Notes under the pieces: generated by a model
Databases searched by the model: none
What the model was told of the DNA's origin: nothing
Seen by the model: the letters and a program-made list of their open reading frames with translations, nothing else
NCBI GenBank assembly: GCA_019055375.1
Contig: JAHQIW010000789.1
Span: forward strand, 62,001 to 126,000
Length of the DNA: 64,000 nt
Source of the DNA: Parelaphostrongylus tenuis
Lineage: Eukaryota; Nematoda; Chromadorea; Rhabditida; Metastrongylidae
Reading direction: 5' to 3'
Program-made: the position numbers and the translations under genes
Shown here: in pieces, positions 56,091-64,000 of the stretch
Layout of the letters: every line of letters starts with the position of its first letter
Numbering within the stretch: the first letter of the stretch is position 1

Positions 56091-59000
56091 GCTTCCCAGA
56101 CTGGCTTTCGTTAGGAACTCCTCTTCTTGAGAATTCAGAAGGCGACACTCATAAATAAGAGCATTGAAAGAAAGGATTTCGCTTTTTTGAATCATGTGAA
56201 TACTAATTAAGAGATGAAACCTCGTCAAATTTCGAATGCTCACAAGATACATGTAAGTGGTTGCGTAGAACGAAATCAGCGAATGTGATAATTTCACTTA
56301 TCCAGCAAACCATCTTTATTGTGTTCCTGCGAATAAATTATCGTTTTTCTTACATGCAAACAAATCTTGAGTATTCAAAACGCCGTATTTGCATCGTGTA
56401 TTTTTAGACATAAAAGCAATAAACTATGTAATCGATCGTCAATCTACTGCCTATGCCAAAATCTTAGCAGCAAAAATCACACCTATTAGGCTTTTCCAAA
56501 ATTTGTTCTGCTGGAAGCAGTGTTATGGTCAAATCAAACAGATCCGCGGAAATTTTGCTAGAGGACTTAGACGTCGCACTAAGTCATTATTCAAAAACCA
56601 GTGGCACTATGAGTGTTCTGGTCACCTAGACGTATTTCGGATACGCTGAGTTTATTAGAATGGCCACAATATCGGGGCATACCTTGAGAACGAGATAGGA
56701 GTGGCACTTAGTAGCTTCTTCCCTTGCCAACTTCTCAAACGTTCCAAATTTTCGAACGTAAATGTTTTCAAAGCATTGCCTGAGTCTCCGTATTTCTCCT
56801 CGGTGTGAAGAAAAAACGAAATTTGTTATAAGGCAGTTTTGTATAACGAAGCAGTGATTTTTTTTTCCCATTAGTAAATGTATATGGGACGAACAACGCG
56901 CTGTTATGAGCACAGCGCTTCTGCGAACAGGTTCCGGCTAAACTAGGCCTTGTGTCATCCAAAGATTGCTACCATATCTATGAAGTATTCACTATAAACT
57001 AATGACCATACTTCTTCACTCTGTGATTGAAAGCGATTTCTAGAGATCATGCATTGTCGGATGATGTTTATTATTATACTAACTAATAAAGAAACATTTG
57101 CATTCTTTCTAAAATTTGTTGATTCGTGAATTCAATTTTTTATGTTCTATTTGCTTTAACTTGTTTGAACAATTATCGCCTTTGTTAAAACAAGTTGTTA
57201 TTGCGCACTTTCAATAGGGTTTATTTCTGAAATTACGCTAAATATTCGTGTTTCAATTATTTTCAGTTGACAGCTACTTAATCCAGGTAATACAGACCAA
57301 ACATTTCCAATAGGGATTTGAATCGTCTATAACAAGGAATATCAACATCTTTCAACATTTTCTATGAAGGATAACCATGTTTGCTGAAACTACTGTCTAC
57401 CACGCGTCTACTTGTGTTGAATGTTAGGATGGCTCGGAAAGGTGACCATCATGAAAGGGTATGCAAACATTTTCCAGAAAACATTTGCGTCACCATGAAC
57501 GTTGCCTAATGACCATCAACGGCGCATATAACAGATATTTACTTTGAAATTTATTTGCACAACTCAAACTATGCTATGAAAGAAGAAAATGTATTTTTTC
57601 GCCAAAATCTCAACAGCAAAAGTCGCATTGATATACTTAAGATGTTGATGAAGGCAGTGTAGTTATCAAACCTAACACATCTGCAGAATTCAATTGCAGG
57701 GTTCAGATACCGCACTGAGATTGTTCAAAAAGCATTTAATAATGGCGTTATGAGCGGTAGCATTGCTTAGATTGTGCATTCTGAATAGGCCGAGAGCCCA
57801 TTTGAACGGGAAAGGTAAAATGAGATGATGGTTATTGAGATGACACTAAACTGTTTCTCGCTTGCCATTTTGAATGCTTCAAGTCTCTAAAATTGTGAAT
57901 GTTTTCGTTCTACTTTCTCCATTTCTCTTTAGCGTTAGAGGAAACAAAATTTGTTATGAGGCAGTCCTGCATAAGGAAGCCATGATTCTTTGTGATAAAT
58001 AAATGTATAATAGACGGATAGCACACTGGTAGTGTTCTGTCCAATATGAGCACAGTGCTTGTGCAACCATTCTCCGGGTCTACTAACTGGTATCCGTCCA
58101 AATTGGTATTCAACTCATATAACATCGAACGTTTTGCTCCGAATTGGTGCCATTATTAGGGCTGCCTCAAAATTCATATCATTCAACTCGATCGTTAACC
58201 AAAGATATTGTTAGAAATAACAATATTGGTGAGTCATTTGAAATTATCCAGGAAAACGGAGAAAAATTCATTTTTTTTGAAATTTCATCATATTATCAAG
58301 AGCTTGGATGTTTCTTTCACTAGCCTGAATTTGCTTCCTTTAGCGTGGAAAGTTATCACTGTTGTTACACAAGTTTTTCTAGCACGATTCTAGTGGAGTT
58401 TATTTCGCATACTTAGCCGGTTTTAAATATTTCTGTTAGGGGCTACTTAATACGATTAATAACCGTGTTTACAAATTTCATCGTATACCAAGAAACTGCT
58501 TGTGTCAACCCTCAAAACATTAGGTCGCCCATAAGTTTTGGGTTACCGTCAATATATTAGGTCTTCCCATAGGTTTTGGCTCCAGGTTATAGAGGGTACA
58601 TGTCGCTAAATTGACAAAGAGGAAGCTGATCGAACTGCGCTGGTAGCTGCTGGATCACTCGCTCTACAATTCTGACTTGCCGCCTTTGTGACTGCAACCA
58701 CTTTCGGCCGCTGGAGCACTTCCTGAGCAAGAGGAAGTTCCACGACATCAATCATTTGCGCTGAGGATTGACGACTTTCTTTGAATTCAAGGATGACGAG
58801 ATCTATGAACGCGGCATTAATTTGTTGTTTGAGAGATGGCAGAAATCTGTTCAGGCTGATGTTACCCAGTTTGAATAGTATTCGTGAGCAATATTAACTA
58901 TTTCTGGTAGATGTGTTAATGTTATTGTATAAATGCCAAGATTTGTGATAAGACTTATATGCTCAAAAAGGACTTCTAAGGTAAAGTATCGAAAAGTTGT

Positions 59001-60000
59001 CACAAAAGACAGCAGGTCACCATGCGTGTTGCCTCACGGTAGTGATCAGAACATTGAAGCCTCCAAACAATTCCAATGTACGAAAATTCGTTTACACTAG
59101 CTTTTACAAAATACCAGGAGGTGTCGTGTTCAAAAGGTTGTGATGCTCGCCGCGACGCGTGTGGAGCCGAGCTCCACCTCCCAATATTCTCTGGCAGTGA
59201 ACAAGAGCGCCTATGGAGCGTCACAGCCATGCCATCATCGAGATTGCAAGGTGACATGCTCGACCAGTATTGCACTTCATTCAAGAAGAAGGTGAAAACG
59301 AGGCACATGCTAGAAGTTTTGGGATTCGCAGAACAAAAATTGTAATGATGGGTCGTGTAAATAAATAGATAAATAATTGTACAGAATACCTGGTAGATGA
59401 CAGATTAAAACTTATTCCGTTGTCAAAGCATTTGTCTCTTAATGCGATTTTTTATGAGCACGAATAAAGATGAATAAGCAGCTTCGCATCCATTAATGAA
59501 TTGCTAATAGGCAAAAAGTCGCTCACTATATGCTACTATAATCGAGGAATCCTAGACTGGAAAAAAACAGCACAAACCAATTATTTGCATGATAAGTGAT
59601 GTAATTGTTCAAATTCCTTTACGACCGTACCGCTCGACTGACCATATCAACCTATTCACGATCCACACTTTGCTTCGAAAAATCTCTTTGGTTTGATTTG
59701 ATTTTCTGAGCAGTGTAACTTTGCAGAGGCGAGAAGGTTATTATAAGGCTTTTGCCAAAGCCACTTATCAATTAGAACTTAAAAAAACAAAGTGTTTTAT
59801 TTGGGCCTACTAACTCAAATGAACTCTTCAATCACCCGCAGTAGAGATCATTGTCACTGCTATGGAATGTTGACTATGCTTCCATCATCTAACGCAGGCA
59901 TATTAAACTCGTCTGAGAGAATCAAACAGTGGCATAAAAAATCAGTAGGTTGATACGAGTCACCCTATTAGGTAAAAAAAAATTTAGTCACTTCCAACAT
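56091..60000. repeat. Duplicated block upstream of copy C, with an internal tandem duplication
   Basis: Collinear with the blocks above copies A and B. The stretch at about 56,430-57,300 is present again at about 57,570-58,460: both contain an AAATTTGTTAT.AGGCAGT landmark (56,820 and 57,950), a TAATA/TATG...GACGGATAGCGC-like block and the GGGGCTACTTAAT-type end. The tail at 59.56-59.95 kb matches 14.46-14.85 kb. Confidence 0.6.
58520..58878 (+). pseudogene. Deleted mariner-type transposon
   Basis: At 58,520-58,542 TTAGGTCGCCCATAAGTTTTGGG looks like a mariner terminal inverted repeat, and a second copy, TTAGGTCTTCCCATAGGTTTTGG, follows at 58,557-58,579. From about 58,670 the DNA encodes the C-terminal end of a mariner transposase: an SDLPP segment in the place of the last catalytic aspartate motif, HFRPLEHFLSKRKFHDINHL, then TTFFEFKDDEIYERGINLL and ERWQKSVQADVTQFE with a stop at 58,876-58,878. 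A TGA interrupts the frame at about 58,773 and most of the transposase is missing. I see no 3' terminal repeat. It is a short internal-deletion derivative inserted in copy C's flank. Confidence 0.75.
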
Positions 60001-60360
60001 TATTAATGTAGCTGACTCATTCGCATTATATAGATATGCAAACGCCTAGTTCATCATCTTCCAAGAACTCATTCTCTGTCAAGAAGACACTCTGATACGC
60101 TATCTCTTACTACCTTGAATGTGTAAAGGTCACATTATTTTCCCCATTTAGTATCAGGGACGCCGTGACCAAGTGGTTGTGATGCTCGTCGCGGCCAGCG
60201 CGCTGTACCCTGCCCCGCAGCACTCTCCGGTATTAAACACGAACGCCTATGGAACGCTAAAGCCAGACTATCCTCGAAATTGCAAAGAGATGTGCTCAAC
60301 CAGTATTCTACGACGTTCAAAAGGAAGATCTGGGATCTGCACAGTGAAAAAAGACTGTGG
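59125..60360 (+). repeat. Two copies of dispersed repeat family 5
   Basis: Copies at 59,125-59,310 and 60,160-60,360 share GTTGTGATGCTCG.CGCG, GCGCCTATGGA.CG, ATCGAGATTGCAA.G and GCTC.ACCAGTATT in order. The second begins with a tRNA-like GCCGTGACCAAGTGG. Confidence 0.55.
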
Positions 60361-60419
60361 AGACGGATCAATAAGTGCCAAAATATTGGGAATGAGCTCA
60401 TTCAATTACTCTTAATTAC

Positions 60420-63157
60420 TGCGTGACGAATGAAGCCCATAATGTAGCCCAGTCTTTATCGAATGGTTTGATTCACAACATCTGAAATAATTCACTGTTA
60501 TGGATGGTCCATAATTTGGCAAAATTTTGAAGAACAGAAAAGGAGGGAAGTATTCCTTGAGACAAAACAGAGTACGAAGTGTTTTGATATTTTGAAAATC
60601 GACTTCCATTCAACCTCGATATTATCAATCAATAATAGTTTCTTTTATGATTTGATCATGATTGTGGTGAGATGCTGATGAACTAATAATGTGCAGCGTC
60701 ATATTTGACAAAAAATTGGTTATTTGCTAATTTTGAACGTGTTTTGGCCATGGTATGGAAATGAAGTGAAACCAAGGTTGAAAGTTTCATTTGTAGCATC
60801 GCTATGCAGCTTATAACATATGGTTGAAGGGAGGCCAACCCCAGAGGTTCAATTAGTGATCTGGATTGCAAATGCATTCGCAACTTATTCTCTATGCGTA
60901 ATCGAATTTGCCCTCACATGATCCAGCAATCTCGATGTACTCAAAAAAAATATGGTCTAGTTCGTAAAATCACGTAGAAATCCCCTAGCTGTCTGAAGCC
61001 CTCCATGCTCCGTTGCAGCCTTGCAAGCTACCTGTGGTTACATCGATCATCACTAGCAAATAGGTCAGCCATTTCTAACTTTTTCTTTGCAAATTAGTAC
61101 AGAGAAACGGTTTAACATATAAGGTGTGATGATGCTTGCCTTTCATTGACCAAACAAAGCTCACTTGGGATTTAGTACTCACCAGCGGTAAACGTAGACT
61201 TTTTTGTGGTCGCTCGAATAACTCTTTAGTCAGTGGGGTTACAGGTAATAAATGTAGTCATAAATAATGACTTTTCATAATCATGTTAAAATGTCCGATA
61301 AGAATTTCCATCTGAGAGTAACGGTTACACTTCACTGCTTTTCCAAGCTCTAGAGTAAAATCTGAAAAGGATAGTGCACCTCACTTGTCTCTATAACCTT
61401 ACTTTATACGCTATTACGTCTAAGCATGCATGACACGCATGACATATACTCAAGACTTCGTCTGCTTCTTCGTCGCGTTCGAGATAACGCAATATCAAGT
61501 CATGACGTCTGAGCTGCCCAATCAAATGTTGGCGGAAATTCACTTGCACCTGCTTTCAGTGTTCTTAGTATACATACTCGAATACGCATAATCTTGTATG
61601 GCACCACTTTGGAATCAGTTTTCGCAAGCGCCACGTGCAGTGAAAATTTTCCCAAAAGTTTCGTTTTCTAAATCATTAGGTCTAAAGCTTAGCTTCTTAC
61701 AGATATCGCCTGGCTCATATATTATGTTGGATACTTTATTCCATGCACACAAAGCATATAATGAATGAGTTTTCTGCGACCAAACGAAGAGTCGTTGAGA
61801 GAATGAGTTTGCATCAGTGCATACATTCACTTATGTGTTAAGCACTCACCATCAGAAGAAAGGTTAAACATTATGAAATCAATGCTATTTGTCATTAGAC
61901 TTTGTGATATTATAGCACGTTTGTCAGTGTAGATATCAGTAGATTACAGTTCAATGTCATTTTTATTACGAACAGTTTCCAATATAAGGGCAAGATTAGA
62001 CTTACTGATATGCAGTTTTCATTCTAATATAGTTATCAGACAACGATGTGGTTTATGATTTTTACTCTCAAGGTTTTTGTATAGAATGTATGGAATGATC
62101 AGATATACGTTCAGTTGGAGCGAAAGATAACTGGAAATTAACAGATTGTTAAAAGACGAATTGACCAATTCGTAATATTATGCTGCTTATGTACTGCAAT
62201 ACTATTCCAAGATAGGAATAGGAATTAGAAGTTCATAGTGAATCGACCACGCAATCTTCAGATGAATGGAAAAACCCGTTTCGTTAAGCCTCCAATAGAA
62301 GCCACAGCACTTTCTCGTTTTGTTGTGTTCAGGATGCTCGACCAAAGACAACGCTGTTCCGGTTCCATGATAATGCAGGACGAAATCAGTGATCTGGCAA
62401 AGTGAAAATCGGTTTAATATACACTTTGTGAGTACAAATTGTCAAAATTATAGGCGTAACGTGCCTCTGAATTCATAAGTAAAACGAGACAAAAAAGTAA
62501 AATGAAATAAATAGTAAGTGATAATATGTAATATAGATAAAGTAGGAAGAAATGTAGTAAACAAGAATGATATAGATTATAAACAGATTAGGATAAAAAT
62601 GGCAATCAAAAAGACTGCAAAAAGTGCAGAATAAGAATAAAAAATAAACAAAATGAATTAGCCTAATGGAGAGCAAGGGATGAGATAAGAGAATCATCCC
62701 AATGAGTAACTTCTAAAATTTCAACCACGCGTTAGTTTAAAAGCTTCCGCACATCAGATACCTTTCTTATTGGTAAGATGCAAAGTGACATGGTAGAATA
62801 CTCTCTCAAATCGGAAAGGTACCCGAACAAGGCAGCTAAAAAGTGTGAAAGTTGAAAATCAATTATTTCTCGAGTGGTTCAAAATTTGAAGGCTAAAATA
62901 TGCCGTTACCAACAAATAGCACTACCAAATAGCCATTTAACTTTGAAGGTAAAATAGGCATCGGATGACAGTAGGATAACAGGTGATAAAGGGTAATAAT
63001 GCTAATAATAACAGTATAGTAATAGCAGTTACAACATAGAATGAAACTCACTTAATACACTGCGGTATTACGCTACATTGACGCTCTTCTGATGGACTCC
63101 TGGAAGGGATGGGATGAGAAGAAGATATTGCATGAGATATTAGCAATTTATATGTCG
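60420..63157. other. No identifiable gene
   Basis: No element or conserved motif was recognised. The segment 62,490-62,660 is a purine-rich, AT-rich low-complexity tract, and 62,985-63,035 holds a loose AATAAT/AGTA array. Two good minus-strand donor sequences (GTGAGTAC at about 61,192 and GTGAGTGC at about 61,860) may mark exons, but I cannot place acceptors or a shared frame. Confidence 0.4.
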
Positions 63158-63170
63158 CTATGAGTGCTCA

Positions 63171-63325
63171 CCGGTCGTCTTCCAAGCGTAGTTTTCCGGA
63201 ACACATTGCTTCAAGAAATGATTGACGAGAATGATGCCTACAATATTAATCTTGTCTCTCCACTTGCATGATGTCTTTATATTAAATTGAAGCAGGAGAA
63301 TAATGCAGCTTTGGGCTTGATTAAA
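63171..63325 (-). other. Candidate minus-strand exon
   Basis: Between an acceptor-like TCTCCCAG and a donor GTGAGCAC, one frame stays open and includes NIVGIILVNHFLKQCVPENYA. The splice signals are good, but the family is unknown and chance cannot be excluded. It would belong to a gene running to the left. Confidence 0.25.
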
Positions 63326-64000
63326 CCCTGGGAGACACAACATACATTATTTAATACTGCTAAGTATAATCGGAGTAAATGAGTCCATATTCGGTCGATC
63401 TATTCATGGTACTTGAAAGTCTTATTTTGGGTTTAATGAGTGATTTTTCCCTTTGCACGGATCTAGTATCGATTTACTGACACTGGACCTTGAACTAACA
63501 AGGACTTCGATTGGCGTGGTATCGAACTGACTACCATATGTTTATGGAAAGATAACTCTAATCTCTGCGATTTATCGTAGCTCGATTCGTATTTCATATG
63601 CAGAAAGTGAAAGACAATGGTCCAAAATAATGTTGAATATTTCGAAACGAAGTGGAAAAAAGATTACTTAATCAGAAGTACGTAACAGTTCATTGTCGCG
63701 TAAAGCGACTGGAAGTGAAAAAATTGCAGTACTACACTTCAGTCAAATTCTCAATTGGAAGAATCTTTATAGTCGTAGTCACTCACTGTGAGAAAGGCGT
63801 TAGTAGACATTGCGTGGACAACTGCCACATGAAAACACCTAAATTCCATATAACGCTTGAACTGTCGTGTACATCATAGAATAAAGATTCTGGTGCAAGA
63901 AACCTGTAACAAATTCATTCGCTTTCATGAAAATGAGGCATGCAGAAAACTTGAATTCCAGCAGTAAAATGTTAGAACTATGTGATCAAAGGGTGACCAA

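Noticed and set aside
62473..62697. A hydrophobic 74-residue protein on the minus strand
   Set aside because: The frame is a translation of a purine-rich low-complexity tract and consists almost only of F, I, L, Y and S.

Overview
The window reads as repeat-rich, AT-rich nuclear DNA of a nematode, most likely a strongylid (hookworm-like) parasite. No bacterial gene layout is present: the longest open frames are about 150 codons, recognisable coding pieces are short exons bounded by GT/AG splice signals, and nearly everything else that can be identified is a retroelement, DNA-transposon or SINE remnant. The nematode assignment is inference. It rests on the style of the RTE-type and Penelope-like retroelements and on a small secreted-protein family that I recall from nematodes but cannot name.

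The backbone is a five-exon family of small secreted proteins present in five copies. A (about 3.89-8.15 kb), B (31.13-33.09 kb) and C (53.07-56.09 kb) are on the minus strand. D (20.88-26.96 kb) and E (3' half only, 43.41-43.78 kb) are on the plus strand. The order is a signal-peptide exon ending in a motif like AVLGCG.LPG, an exon with a TGF.LPVAMAYS motif, an exon with DVLEQQGRAAGLPDA, an exon with a C.I.GNTVT..C motif, and a last exon with MANW..EMWQ..V. A to D carry frameshifts, stops, lost starts or lost splice sites, so they look like pseudogenes. E is open but lacks recognisable 5' exons. Copies A, B and C are embedded in longer collinear duplications (about 3.9-10.9, 30.8-36.5 and 52.9-60 kb), with further upstream fragments at 14.5-16.1 and 48.3-50.1 kb.

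Mobile DNA fills the rest. There are two broken Penelope-like elements (1-2.3 kb and 28.25-29.89 kb) plus a fragment at 16.45-16.76 kb, two RTE-type LINE 3' ends (3.46-3.73 and 45.66-46.31 kb), a deleted mariner (58.52-58.88 kb), two tRNA-derived SINE families that often sit as inverted pairs, several foldback/MITE elements, and dispersed families of unknown class.

The most interesting signal is a set of hammerhead ribozyme motifs. One at 28,946-28,993 (minus) has every conserved core base, a four-base-pair stem II, a palindromic stem III and a six-base-pair stem I. It sits in a foldback element inserted in a Penelope-like element. A related element at 40.25-40.73 kb carries two decayed copies. 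A second, shorter hammerhead lies at 29,222-29,257. Weaker hammerhead-like cores recur in other repeat families, some with palindromic stem III. The 60.4-64 kb end, and large parts of 10.9-13.4, 16.8-20.8 and 36.5-40.2 kb, hold nothing I can identify with confidence.
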